Assembly: GCA_016935175.1 (NCBI GenBank)
Contig: JAFGRK010000018.1
Span: 44,773-108,772, forward strand
DNA from: Candidatus Woesearchaeota archaeon
GTDB taxonomy: Archaea > Nanobdellota > Nanobdellia > Woesearchaeales > SM23-78
Reading direction: 5' to 3'
Length of the DNA stretch: 64,000 bases
This document shows, piece by piece, positions 1 to 10,400 of the stretch. The translations under genes were made by a program, and so were the position numbers. The notes beneath the pieces were generated by a model. That model was not told the origin of the DNA, did not search any database, and worked only from the letters and a program-made list of their open reading frames with translations. Position 1 is the first letter of the stretch; every line of letters starts with the position of its first letter.

Positions 1-693
1 AGTGCTCCAGGCAACTTCCATCTCGCAATGCCAGTATTCTGTGAGGTGCCTTGAGGTCTTGCTCTTTTCTGCCCTAAAGCTAGGTGCCATGGTATAAATC
101 TTTTCAAGCGCAAATATTGCAGGCTCAGCATAAAGCTGCCAGGTCTGGGCGAGGAAGACGTCTTTCTTATCAAAGTATTCTGCGCGAAAGAGAGTGCTTC
201 CTCCTTCGCATTGCACAGACTGGAATATGGGGCTCTGGTACTCATAGAATCCATTGCTCCTGAAATATTCATGCAAAGCACCAAATACTGTGCTCCTTAT
301 CTTGAGTATGGCAGTCATCTTCCTAGTCCTCAAGGAGAGGTGCCTGTTGTCATCCATGAACTCCCTGTTCTGGTCAGCAGCCAATGGGAAGTTATCGCTC
401 ATGCCTACCACTGTGAACTCCTCAACTTCAATCTCAAACCCCGAAGGAGCTCTCTTATCCTCCTTTATAGTCCCAGTCACCTCAAGAGATGCTTCTATCT
501 GTAGCTTGTCAGCTTCCTTGAACTTGTCCTCAGAGAACTTCTCTTTCTTGATGACGCACTGGATGATGTCAGTGGCATCCCTGAGGACGACAAATTTGAC
601 TTTGTTGCTTCCTCGCTCACGATAAACCCAGCCCCTTACACTGACCTTGCCAGTGGCTTTCTTCATTGCTTCCTTGATTGACAAATATTTCAT
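1..693 (-). CDS. asnS: Asparagine--tRNA ligase, N-terminal part (runs off the window)
   Basis: Charges tRNA-Asn with asparagine in the cytoplasm. The ORF track misses it because the gene is open at the window edge. I translated 231 codons by hand from the ATG at 693. Residues 1-100 form the OB-fold anticodon-binding domain (VSVRGWVYRERGSNKVKFVVLRD). The class IIb catalytic core follows, with LAQTWQLYAEPAIFAL near 181-196 and motif 2 FRAEKSKTSRHLTE near 206-219, which is the AsnRS form of the motif. The start is supported by GGTGAT six bases upstream. The C-terminus, including motif 3, is outside the window. A lysyl or archaeal aspartyl enzyme is less likely because of the RHLTEYWHCEMEVA stretch. 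The separate AspRS downstream fits this assignment. Confidence 0.9.
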   Translation of the reverse strand, partial: MKYLSIKEAMKKATGKVSVRGWVYRERGSNKVKFVVLRDATDIIQCVIKKEKFSEDKFKEADKLQIEASLEVTGTIKEDKRAPSGFEIEVEEFTVVGMSDNFPLAADQNREFMDDNRHLSLRTRKMTAILKIRSTVFGALHEYFRSNGFYEYQSPIFQSVQCEGGSTLFRAEYFDKKDVFLAQTWQLYAEPAIFALEKIYTMAPSFRAEKSKTSRHLTEYWHCEMEVAWST

Positions 694-769
694 GAATATC
701 ACCTTCCTAAACCTATTTAGTGGACAAGATTTTATAAAATTAACTGATATTGGCTGGCTGATGCAAGAA

Positions 770-1231
770 TCATATTGAGAAATCCTCAATCCTTGGCTTG
801 AGGAGTGCAAGATAATCTTTTGTCTTCAGCTTCAATGATTTTGTCCTCTCACCTGCATTGAAAGCCATGAATTCATTCGCAGGGATGGTCCTATCCACTA
901 TTAAGTCAAACCCAAAGATGTTGGCAAAAGGAGGCACTCCTCCTGGCAAGCAGCCAGTGAGTTGGGTGACTTCATCAGGATTTGCAAACCTCAGGCTCTC
1001 TATTCCTAGCAATTCCTTTACCCTGCGCGAATCAATCTTTTTTGCTGCGCTAAGCACTAGCATGACAAACTTGCTGTCTGCCTTGAGAATCATGGCCTTG
1101 GCGCCAATCTTAATATCTTCCCCTCGGGCTTTTGCAGCCTCTTCGCTAGTGCGAACTTCTTCATGCTCCTTGAACTCATAGCTTATCTTGTTCTCGTCAA
1201 GGAATGATTTTAATCTCTCAAAAGCTCCCAT
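770..1231 (-). CDS. YbaK/EbsC-family aminoacyl-tRNA deacylase
   Basis: A single-domain protein of 153 residues, the usual length for free-standing YbaK/ProX-type editing proteins, which hydrolyse mischarged aminoacyl-tRNA in trans. Visible family features are the N-terminal HEEVRTSEEAAKARG segment, the lysine in IGAKAMILK, the VLSAAKKID strand and the GGVPPFANIFG loop that normally lines the substrate pocket. The specific mischarged tRNA (Cys-tRNA-Pro, Ala-tRNA-Pro or other) cannot be read from the sequence. It lies between the AsnRS and nucleotidase genes on the same strand, so a loose operon with translation genes is plausible. The family call is solid; the substrate is unknown. Confidence 0.85.
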   Translation of the reverse strand: MGAFERLKSFLDENKISYEFKEHEEVRTSEEAAKARGEDIKIGAKAMILKADSKFVMLVLSAAKKIDSRRVKELLGIESLRFANPDEVTQLTGCLPGGVPPFANIFGFDLIVDRTIPANEFMAFNAGERTKSLKLKTKDYLALLKPRIEDFSI

Positions 1232-1254
1232 TGTTCATCTTTCCTTGTTTTTCA

Positions 1255-2109
1255 TTAAGCCTTGATTATCTCTTTAAGCATCTTATTGACATAAAGCATG
1301 TCCTTGTTGCCAGTGATTATAACGTCATAGCCTTTCTTGTACTTGCTCATCCTTTGCTTATCATGCTTGTGATTATAAAACCCTATCTTGACTATGCACT
1401 CATGCTTCATACCATCTGCCATGGTCAGGTCGCCGAGTGAGTCTCCTAGCAGGATGACGTTTTTCCTCTTCTTGATTTGCTTTTTATAAGCAGAGATCCT
1501 TATTAGCCCCTCATTCTTGTTAAATACATGTACCAATGGCCGGCTATAGCCTACAGCAGCGCCTTTCTTATTGAAAATGAAAAAATTAGATACTATGTGT
1601 ACATTGGCTGAAAGCAAGCCTTTGTCCTTAAGATGCTTTTCTATGAGGTTGCCTACTCCTGCTGAGAAAACCAGGAACGGGATGTTATTTTTCTTAAGGC
1701 TGCTGAAAAGCTCCCTGGCGCCTCGGCGCAAATAAAGATTGTACTTATCAATGGCTTGCTGGATTATTGCCTTGCTCATCCCGTGCTTTACAGCCAATTC
1801 AAAATATTTTTCCCACCACTCATCCATCTTTCTTTTCTTGTAGCCCATTTGAAGCAAAGGCGATATCTCAATAGGATAATAGTATTTTAGCATTTCCTTA
1901 GCTTTCCTTATGAATTCCTCTGAGCCTATGTCTCTTTCCAATGGGTCGTAAGATGTGGATGCTCCTGCTTTTTTTGAGGTTACCCTGGTAAGTGTTTTGT
2001 CAAAGTCGCTAATGACGTGCAGCAGCTCGGTGCCTCCTTTTTTCATCTGCCTAATCTTTTTCTCGAGCTTATTCTTGTCTCTTATGATGATGTTTTTTGC
2101 TTTAGCCAT
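1255..2109 (-). CDS. HAD-superfamily 5'-nucleotidase, UMPH-1 (cytosolic 5'-nucleotidase III) type
   Basis: 284 residues with the full set of HAD motifs. Motif I is SDFDKTLT near residue 36. Motif II is VFSAGVGNLIEKHL near 146. Motif III/IV is VILLGDSLGDLTMADG near 219. The spacing, the large alpha-helical cap between motifs I and II, and the HECIVKIGFYNHK segment match the pyrimidine 5'-nucleotidase family best known from eukaryotes (cN-III), which dephosphorylates UMP and CMP in the cytosol. The gene ends 10 bases from the start of the AspRS gene and is probably co-transcribed with it. The substrate is inferred from the family only. An alternative is a generic HAD phosphatase acting on another phosphomonoester. 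Confidence 0.8.
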   Translation of the reverse strand: MAKAKNIIIRDKNKLEKKIRQMKKGGTELLHVISDFDKTLTRVTSKKAGASTSYDPLERDIGSEEFIRKAKEMLKYYYPIEISPLLQMGYKKRKMDEWWEKYFELAVKHGMSKAIIQQAIDKYNLYLRRGARELFSSLKKNNIPFLVFSAGVGNLIEKHLKDKGLLSANVHIVSNFFIFNKKGAAVGYSRPLVHVFNKNEGLIRISAYKKQIKKRKNVILLGDSLGDLTMADGMKHECIVKIGFYNHKHDKQRMSKYKKGYDVIITGNKDMLYVNKMLKEIIKA

Positions 2110-2119
2110 AAGAAATGCC

Positions 2120-3541
2120 TTATTTGCCTTTGCCCTTGACCTTTATGCCTAGCTCGTCAAGCTGCTCATCTGTCACTTCAGATGGCGCATCCATCACAGG
2201 GTCCCTTGCAGACTTGTCTTTTGGGAACGCAATCATCTCCCTTATTGAGTCTGCGCCGCTGATGACCATTAGCAGCCTGTCAATTCCAGGAGCAATCCCT
2301 CCGTGCGGTGGCACTCCGTAGCTGAAGGCTTCGAGCAAGTGCGCAAATTCTTTTTTCTGCTGCTCTGTAAATCCTATCAGGTCGAATATCTTGGCTTGGA
2401 CAGCTGCATCATGTATCCTTATGCTTCCTCCACCCACTTCAAAGCCATTAAGCACCAGGTCGTGCTGGTATGACTTGGCCTTTCCAGGCTCCTTGTCCAG
2501 CAAGGGGATGTCTTCTTCCTTTGGGGCTGTGAACATGTGGTGTGAAGGCCCCCATTCCTGGCCTGCGCCGTGGAAGAAGTCTTCCTGGGTCTGCTTTACA
2601 AACAACGGGAAGTTGAGCACCCAGCAGAATGCCAGCTCATCCTTGTCATTCTTGTCCTTCCTCATGTCGGGCTTGTCACTGCCGTACTTAGCCTTTGCAT
2701 CTGCGTGGTTAATCCTTGGGAAAGGCACCTGGCTTATCTTCTTGTCTGGGAAAATCTTTTTTATCATCTCAATGAACAGCTCTTCCACCAGGTTCAGGAT
2801 GTCTTCCTGCTCTACAAAGCTCATCTCAATGTCCAGCTGGTAGAACTCTCCAGGGCACCTGTCAGCCCTTGCATCCTCATCCCTGAAGCAAGGAGCAATC
2901 TGGAAATACCTGTCCATGCCAGCAACCATCAATAATTGCTTGTACTGCTGGGGTGATTGCGGCAAAGCATAGAATTTTCCTTGGTGAATCCTACTTGGCA
3001 CTAAATAATCCCTTGCCCCTTCAGGCGTTGACTTGGTAAGTATAGGTGTGGTTATCTCCAGGAATCCTTTCTTGTCAAGGTATTCCCTTATGAACTGGAT
3101 AGCCTTATGCCTCAAGGTCATGCTCTTGACCATCTTTGGCCTTCGCAAGTCCAAGTACCTGTACTTTAGGCGCACGTCCTCTGTTGAGGCAACATTCTCG
3201 CTGAGCTCCAAAGGAAGGGGGGCTGCTTTGCTCAGGATGTTGACTTCGCTTGCAGAGAGCTCAACTTCTCCTGTCACAAGCTCTTTTTTCACCTGGTTCT
3301 CAGGCCTCTTCTTCACTTCTCCCTTGGCCTGGATTACTGTCTCCCTCCTTATCTCACCGAGCTTCTTGGTAATCTCAGGGTTGACAAACACCTGGGTTAT
3401 GCCATACCTGTCCCTTAGCATTATGAAGCTTAATTTCCCCTGAATCCTATGGGTCTCTACCCAGCCGCAAAGAGCCACTTTCTTTCCAGCATCACTTCCC
3501 CTTAATTCTCCGCAAGTATGTGTCCTTAGCATGCTTATCAC
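2120..3541 (-). CDS. aspS: Aspartate--tRNA ligase, bacterial type without GAD insertion
   Basis: Charges tRNA-Asp. The N-terminal OB-fold reads MLRTHTCGELRGSDAGKKVALCGWV, followed by YRYLDLRRP, FLEITTPILTKSTPEGARDYLVPSR, FYALPQSPQQYKQLLMVAG, motif 2 FRDEDARAD, and motif 3 GGIAPGIDRLLM. These are bacterial AspRS signatures, not the archaeal/eukaryotic ones. Length is 473 residues against about 590 in bacteria. The missing part is the GAD domain that bacteria carry between GSDKPD(L/M)R and the (W)V(I/L)xFPLF strand; here the two elements are almost adjacent. The C-terminal IREMIAFPKDKSARDPVMDAPS is bacterial-like too. Start codon choice: the track begins at MISML; the second Met (MLRTHT) is equally possible. 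With AsnRS present nearby, the enzyme could be discriminating, but this is inference. Confidence 0.93.
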   Translation of the reverse strand: MISMLRTHTCGELRGSDAGKKVALCGWVETHRIQGKLSFIMLRDRYGITQVFVNPEITKKLGEIRRETVIQAKGEVKKRPENQVKKELVTGEVELSASEVNILSKAAPLPLELSENVASTEDVRLKYRYLDLRRPKMVKSMTLRHKAIQFIREYLDKKGFLEITTPILTKSTPEGARDYLVPSRIHQGKFYALPQSPQQYKQLLMVAGMDRYFQIAPCFRDEDARADRCPGEFYQLDIEMSFVEQEDILNLVEELFIEMIKKIFPDKKISQVPFPRINHADAKAKYGSDKPDMRKDKNDKDELAFCWVLNFPLFVKQTQEDFFHGAGQEWGPSHHMFTAPKEEDIPLLDKEPGKAKSYQHDLVLNGFEVGGGSIRIHDAAVQAKIFDLIGFTEQQKKEFAHLLEAFSYGVPPHGGIAPGIDRLLMVISGADSIREMIAFPKDKSARDPVMDAPSEVTDEQLDELGIKVKGKGK

Positions 3542-3614
3542 CTAGTTTTTCGTTTTCCCCCGGAGGGCAAATATTATTTTTCGTTTTATCATCTTAGTCT
3601 TTACTTTTTTTCTT

Positions 3615-3656
3615 GTTAACGTGAAAAATGATTTGGTCCTCACACGCCGGACTGGC
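3615..3656 (-). repeat. Dispersed intergenic hairpin repeat, copy A
   Basis: Read on the minus strand it begins GCCAGTCCGGCGTGTGAGG and continues CCAAATCATTTTT, then GTTAAC. A GTCC/GGAC stem encloses a 9-base loop and is followed by a T-run. Two related copies lie at 34249 and 43337. It sits just beyond the stop codon of the MBL hydrolase gene, so it might act as a terminator here, although copy B is antisense to its neighbours. Confidence 0.5.
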
Positions 3657-3664
3657 TTACTCAT

Positions 3665-4297
3665 TCACATCAAAAACTTCACTTCGCAGCCAGCGTTCTC
3701 CCTGAAAGTTTCAGCATCGCTTGCGCTGCCTACAATGGTGCCATAGTGCATGGGTATTGCTACATTGCACCTCTTGAAAGTCTTTGTGGCCTGGGCTGCT
3801 TCCATTGCGTTCATGGTATAAGTGCCTCCTACAGGCAAGAGTGCTATGTCAACATCAATGTCTTTCATCTCAGGTATCAGGTCTGTGTCTCCTGAATGAT
3901 AAACCTTGACTCCGTTCATCTGGACTATGAAGCCAACCCAGTCATTATCCTTAGGGTGGTATTGCTTGTTAATGTTATAGGCAGGCACAGCAGTGATAGT
4001 CTCGCTGTTAATCTTAATGGTCTTGCCAGGCTCAATAAGCACAATGCCCTTAACTTTGAGGTGGTTGAGCTTGCTCATGGCATCAGCTACTGTGATGATA
4101 ATGGTGTTTTCATCGCTTATCATCTCAACATCATTAGGGCTGCAATGGTCATAATGCGAATGGGTTACCAGCACGACATCTGCCTTTTCCAATCCAGGAC
4201 CTGAAAGCTCAAAAGGGTCAATATAGATGACCTTGCCGTTCTTGAGCTTAACAGAGGCATGATGGAACAATTCAATGTCGATTCCCAGTACTTTCAT
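3665..4297 (-). CDS. Metallo-beta-lactamase-fold hydrolase (UPF0173-like)
   Basis: 210 residues of one MBL-fold domain. The metal-binding motif THSHYDHCSP lies near residue 45 and HSGDTDLIPEM near 134. A third ligand histidine is in MHYGTIVG near 183. The N-terminus (LGIDIELFHHASVKLKNG) and compact size match the UPF0173/YtkL group of metal-dependent hydrolases, usually annotated as L-ascorbate-6-phosphate lactonase-like, with unproven substrates. It is cytoplasmic, with no signal peptide. It is the last minus-strand gene before the divergent surface-protein region, and the 193-bp space upstream carries promoters in both directions. The fold is certain; the substrate is not. Confidence 0.85.
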   Translation of the reverse strand: MKVLGIDIELFHHASVKLKNGKVIYIDPFELSGPGLEKADVVLVTHSHYDHCSPNDVEMISDENTIIITVADAMSKLNHLKVKGIVLIEPGKTIKINSETITAVPAYNINKQYHPKDNDWVGFIVQMNGVKVYHSGDTDLIPEMKDIDVDIALLPVGGTYTMNAMEAAQATKTFKRCNVAIPMHYGTIVGSASDAETFRENAGCEVKFLM

Positions 4298-4430
4298 GAT
4301 ATCACCTTGCCAATGTCAACTTATGGATTATCGCACCCTATTAGTCCTTATAGAAGCAGCATCCTTATTTAAAGTTAATGCTCAAATAAGCGCTAAAATT
4401 AATGCTCGTAACTCGTATCTAATAAAAAAG

Positions 4431-4438
4431 TTTATATA
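4431..4438 (+). promoter_or_regulatory. TATA box of the giant surface-protein gene
   Basis: TTTATATA preceded by an A-run, about 53 bases before the ATG at 4491. A start site near 4460 would give a leader of about 30 bases containing GGGTGG at 4477-4482, a plausible ribosome binding site. Confidence 0.55.
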
Positions 4439-4490
4439 GCTTTATCCCAAATAAGCAGGTTACACTAGTGTATTAAGGGTGGTTTAATAG

Positions 4491-7400
4491 ATGAAGAACC
4501 CATTTTATAGAGGGAGCGCTTTAGTCATATTTCTAAGCCTTATAGTCCTCGCCCTAGTTCTTGCTGCGCCTTCAGAAGATGAAGGCAAGACCACCCTTAT
4601 TTCTGATCATGGTAAGGCCTATAAGGTCCAGGAAAATCCAACCATTGACTTTGACTATGAGAGAGGGTTCGACCCAATCAAATATGTAATCCAAATTTTC
4701 TCAGACCCAAGGGAAGCCAAGCTCACAAAAGACGGGAAGGAAATAGCTGCAGACATAAGAGTAGAGAAGACAGCTTACGGCAAGTACTCAGTTGAGATAC
4801 CCAAGCCAAGGCAGTTCAAGCCAGGGCTCTATACTGTAACATTGACTAATGACGGAGAGACCATAGAGCAAGACTTCCTTTGGGGAGTGTTAGCTATCAA
4901 CACGCATAAGTCAATCTACCTACCTGGGGAGGAAGCCTTCATAGCAATGGCAGTATTGGATGATGGGGGAAGGATGGTGTGTGATGCTGATGTGACACTT
5001 GAGATAACCAATCCTTCAGGAATAAAATCAACCCTTAGCACTGGTGAAGGAACAATAGTTGTTTCTCCTACCTGCCATTATTATTCAGTCACTGACATGC
5101 CTGATTATTATTCTTATTACACTATGCAAGAAGCAGGCACTTATCAGGTAGTTCTTACAGCCATTACTAAGAATGGTGAGAGGACTCTTACAGACAATTT
5201 CTTTGTTCAGGAAACTGTTGATTATGATGTTTCAAGGAAAGGCCCTACAAGGATTTATCCAAGGGATATTTACACAATGGAATTCACCATCACCCCCGGT
5301 AGGGCTTATTCTGGTGTTATCAGAGAGTATGTTCCTGCTAGCTTTAAGATTATGCCTCAGGAGGGATTATCAGTTATGACAGTTGGTGATTTAAAGGTTC
5401 TTGAATGGAGAACAAGCCTTAGCCAAGGCCAATCCCAGGTCTTGAGCTATGATTTTGATGCTCCTGACATCTCACCTTATTTCTTTACTTTGGGAAAGCT
5501 TGAGATAGGCAACTGGCAAGAGGCAAGGGATTGGATGATTGCTAGTGATGCGGTTTATGTTGTTAATTACACTGGTGATGATACTTGGAGTGCCCCTGAA
5601 GGAATTGCTTGGGCATTTATAGAGTGCTGGGGCGGTGGAGGTGGTGGTGGAGGCTCAAATGCTGGTAAGACTAACTTCGGTGGTGGTGGTGGTGCTGGAG
5701 GTCAGTATGCTGCTAGCAACATTACTAATCTTCCAGCAGGAAATTATGCTATTGTTGTTGGTAGTGCAGGAGCTGCTGGTCTTGCTGCTGGCGGCAATGG
5801 CGGTGCTGGTGGTAACAGCACATTCAATGGGTCCACTGTTAAAGCTGTTGGAGGAGCAGGAGGAATTGCTAATGCAGGAGCAGGAGGCACTGGTGAAAAT
5901 AGCACTGGAATTGGTCAAATAGTATATCGTGGTGGTAGCGGTTACACTGGAGGCGCTTCTGGCGGTGCTGGAGGCGGAGGAGCTGGAAGTAGTGGTGCTG
6001 GAGGTGACGCTACTGGTGTTGGCACTAACCCTGGATCTGGCACTGCTGAATTCGGCGGTGCTGGCGGCAATGGTGGCGCTGATGCTGATGGCAGCCCTGG
6101 AAGCGATTATGGCGGTGGCGGTGGAGGAGGCGAGACTGGGCCGTCTGGTGGAAGCGGTACTCCAATGGCAGGTGGTGCTGGCGCTCAGGGATATGTAAGG
6201 ATTACTTATATGATTGCTGACGCTGCTGATGAGGAAGCTCCAACAGTCACTATCAACACAGGTCTCAACAATACTGTCTTCACTACTAGAACTCCTACTT
6301 TTGACTATACTTTCTCAGACAGCATTAGCGAATATGCTAACTGCACCCTATACATTAATGATACAGCCCGTAATACTACCCTTAATGTTGCTAACGGCAC
6401 AGCAACCAAGTACCTAACAGCCAACACTTCTCTTGTTGACAGCAACTACTCTGTTTACATCAACTGCACTGATGCCTCTGGCAATGTTGGCATGTCTGGT
6501 GTTTTGAGGGTTGCTGTGGATGCTACTGCTCCAGCTATTACAGGGGTGCTTAACCATAGCATCACAGACACTTTTGCGATGATTAACTGGACTACTGACC
6601 AGATTGCCAATGGCAGTGTCAAGTACGGCACAGGGCTTGACATGAGCACCGGGACTGTAATTCATACAAGCCTGCTCTCTGCGCATAATATCTCTTTGGC
6701 TGGCTTGAGTGCTAGCACGCTTTACTATTACAATATCACTAGCTGTGATGCCCATGGCAACTGTAATATGACAGGGCCTTATAACTTCACCACTACAGCA
6801 GCTCCTGATAATACTCCTCCTACTGTGAATATCAATGCTGGGCTTAACAACACTGTTTTCACTACTAGAACCCCTACTTTTGACTACAATTTTAATGACA
6901 CCACTAGCTCTGTTGCTAATTGCACTTTGTTCATTAATGATACTGCCCGCAATACTACCCTTAATGTTGTTAATGGAACATCAACGAAGTACCTTACATC
7001 TGATTCTTCTCTTGTTGACAGCAATTATTCTGTTTACATAAACTGCACTGATGCCTCTGGCAATATTGGAAAGTCTGATGTTTTAAGGGTTGCTGTGGAT
7101 GCTACTGCTCCTGCAATCACTGGTGTGCTTAACCATAGCATCACTAGCAGCTTTGCCATGGTTAATTGGACTACTAGCGAGCTTGCTAATGGCAGTGTCA
7201 AGTACGGCACAGGGCTTGACATGGGTACTGGGACTGTGGTCCACACCAATCTGCTCACTGCGCATAATATTTCCCTTAGCGGCCTGGGCAGCACCACATT
7301 CTACTACTATAATATTACTAGCTGCGACCCTCATGGATGGTGCAACATCACAGGACCTTATAACTTCACCACCTCAACAGGACCAGATACCACTGCGCCA

Positions 7401-10400
7401 ACAGTTTCCATCAACACTTCATTGGATAATTTCTGGACCAATGATAACACTCCTGAAGTCCAGTATTACTTCACTGACAGTAGGAGCAGCACTGCTAACT
7501 GCACCTTGTACTTTGATGATGCAGTATATAATTACACAGCCAGTGTGGCCAATGGCACAGCATGGAAAGCCATGATTGCTAACAATTCCTTGCCTGATAA
7601 GAACTACAGTGTGTATGTGAACTGCACTGACAACAGCAGCAACATAGGCAAGAGCAGCGTAGTGCACATAATTGTTGACACAGCACTCCCGGGTGTGAGG
7701 GCAATAACTCCTATAACAGCTAACTGGAGCTCAACAGCCACCCCTAATTTTATTTTTAACTTCACTGACAGCTCAAGCTCAACTGCTAACTGCACATTAT
7801 ACGTTGGCACTAGCAGCAGAGGCAACAATGCCAGCACTATCAACATTACAGCCACCACCATAACTTCTAGCTCTCTCTCAGCAGGAACTTATTCCTGGAA
7901 TGTGACTTGCATTGACATGGCTGGTAACAGTAATGGAAGCACTGCCAGGACCATAACCATTGATAGCTCTGCTCCTACTGTCACTCCTAGCAGCCCAGGA
8001 GACAATGAATGGACGACTGACACAACCCCTGATTTTGTGTTCACAACTACAGATTCGCTAGATAACCTTCTCAACTGTACCCTCTGGGTTGATGGCACTA
8101 GTTATGCTAACAATGCCAGCACCATAAATAATACAGCCACTACTCTTACTGCCAGCCCTGCCTTGTCTGAGGCTAGCCATTCATGGGCTGTTAATTGCAC
8201 TGACGATGCCAGCAACACAGGCCACACCACTGCCAGGACTATTTACATTGACAATACCGCTTCAACAGTCAATATCAACATCACCCAGAACGGCTCTGCA
8301 TTTGGAACAAGCACTCCTATCATCGGGTTTAATTTCAGTGACAGCGTAAGCACTACTGCGAACTGCTCATTATACTTCAATAACACAAAATACAACCACA
8401 CCAACAACATGAATGTAAACACCCAATATTCCTTGCTTGTAAATACAAGCCTTACAGACAGCAATTACACCGTTTACATCAACTGTTCTGACAAGGCTGG
8501 CAAAATAGGCAAGTCAGGAGTGCTGACAGTTGAGATAGATACAAGAGCCCCAGCAATAACTAGTGTGAATAATAATAGCATCACCACGAGCACTGCCAGG
8601 GTTAATTGGACTACTAATGAGGAGGCTAATGGCAGTGTCAAGTATGGCACAAGCCTTGCTATGTCTGACGGAACTTCTGTTCACACTAATCTGCTTGCTT
8701 TGCATAATGTCTCGCTTTCAGGACTTAGCAGCGAGACAGTTTATTATTATAACATCACTAGCTGCGATGCGAGCTCCAATTGCAACATTACCGGTCCCTA
8801 CAACTTCACCACGGCGTCTGGAGCCACACCCGACACAACCGCCCCCACAGTCAATATAAATGCGCTTTTGGATAATATCTTCACAACAGATACTACGCCT
8901 GATGTTGACTTTAATTTCACTGATAGCAGGAGCAGCACTGCTAACTGCACGCTATATTTTGATGATACAGGCAGGAATCATACGAGCGGCATAGCGAATA
9001 ACTCCCAGAAGACCCTGACAGCGAATGCCACCTTGAGCGATAAGAACTATAGTGTCTATGTGAACTGCACTGATAATTCTAGCAACATCGGCAAGAGCAG
9101 CGTAATCCGCATCATCCTCGACACTACCGCTCCCACCGTCAGGATTAACGCAACCCTTAATAACACCATCATTGCCAGCTATACTCCTAGCTTTGACTTT
9201 AACTTCACCGATGGCTTAAGCCCTTCTGCTAATTGCACTTTGTACGTAAATGGCACAGGCTATGATTATGTGGCTAGTTTAGCTAACTTCACCCAAGACA
9301 CCCTTACAGCCAATGCTAGCGTCCAAAACGGGAATTACTTTGTGAATATTAATTGTACTGACAGGGCTGGTAGGGTAGGAAAATCAGGCACTCTTAACAT
9401 CACTATCTATGTTGCTTCATATGTTATAACTAATCCTCCTGCTGATACTAAGTTTGTGTTAACTAATGACACAGGCACGGATATTACAAGCATAGGTCAG
9501 ACTGGCATAATTAATGTGCTTGCAGGAAAATATGCAGGCTCAGGCAATTATTCGGCAATTTTGATCTTCAACTTCTCAGAAGACATAGACACGACCAACC
9601 TGGTACTTGATATAAATCTCTCAAGCAGGAAATCACTGTTCCATAATAGCTCAACTATAACCGGCTTGATAAACATATCGCTCTTAATCCCTAATGTGAG
9701 GAATACCAATAAGGTTTACATATGCCCTGGAGCTACAAGCCTTGAGCAAGTCAATGCTAGCTGCCCAGGGGTGATAAACATAAGTGTAGGCCAGGAAAGC
9801 AACGGCATGACAGTCTCCTCTGTCTCTTATGATGGAGAAGACTATTATCTCGTGACCAACATCACTGGCACTGGAGGAGGAGAGCCAGACCCTACTTCGC
9901 CTCTGCAATGCGTGTTTGTCCAAGACACTACTTGCCCTGCAGGCACTGCCAAGCTTATTGGCTTAAAGAATGACTCCGGTGGCTATATTAATGCCCATGC
10001 CCAGAACAAGACCATTGAGACCTATCCTTATTCATTATGCTGCAACAGCACCAATGCCTCAATTACCATATCCACTGACTGCCCGGGTGACGACACAGTC
10101 ATAAGGCTTTCTAACCAGACCAACGCCCACGTGGAGCTTGGGAACCTAAGCAACTATTCATACACTGCGTGCATAGGGAGTGACTGGAAAAAAGCTAATT
10201 GCGAATACCCAACTAGCAGCTGCGCTGAGAATTATGCCTGCATCATGAGCATTGCCAGCAGTGAAGGAGACAATCAGACCAATGCCCATGTCGGAGCCTG
10301 CTTAACCTATGACCAGAAGGTTTGCTGTGCCCTGACCAATTTTGCTCCTCCAGCCCCAACCCTTGTAAGCCCAGACGATGATAATACCACTGTGTTTGAT

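Noticed and set aside
4491-4570. Class III (archaellin/pilin-type) signal peptide at the start of the giant protein (YRG before the hydrophobic stretch)
   Set aside because: Context KxG is weak and the protein is far too large and modular for a pilin; an ordinary Sec signal explains it.
5635-6198. Shadow ORFs rich in Val/Leu/Ala across the glycine-rich part of the giant gene
   Set aside because: They arise from GGT/GGC repeats read in other frames; the main frame is continuous and has signal peptide and domains.
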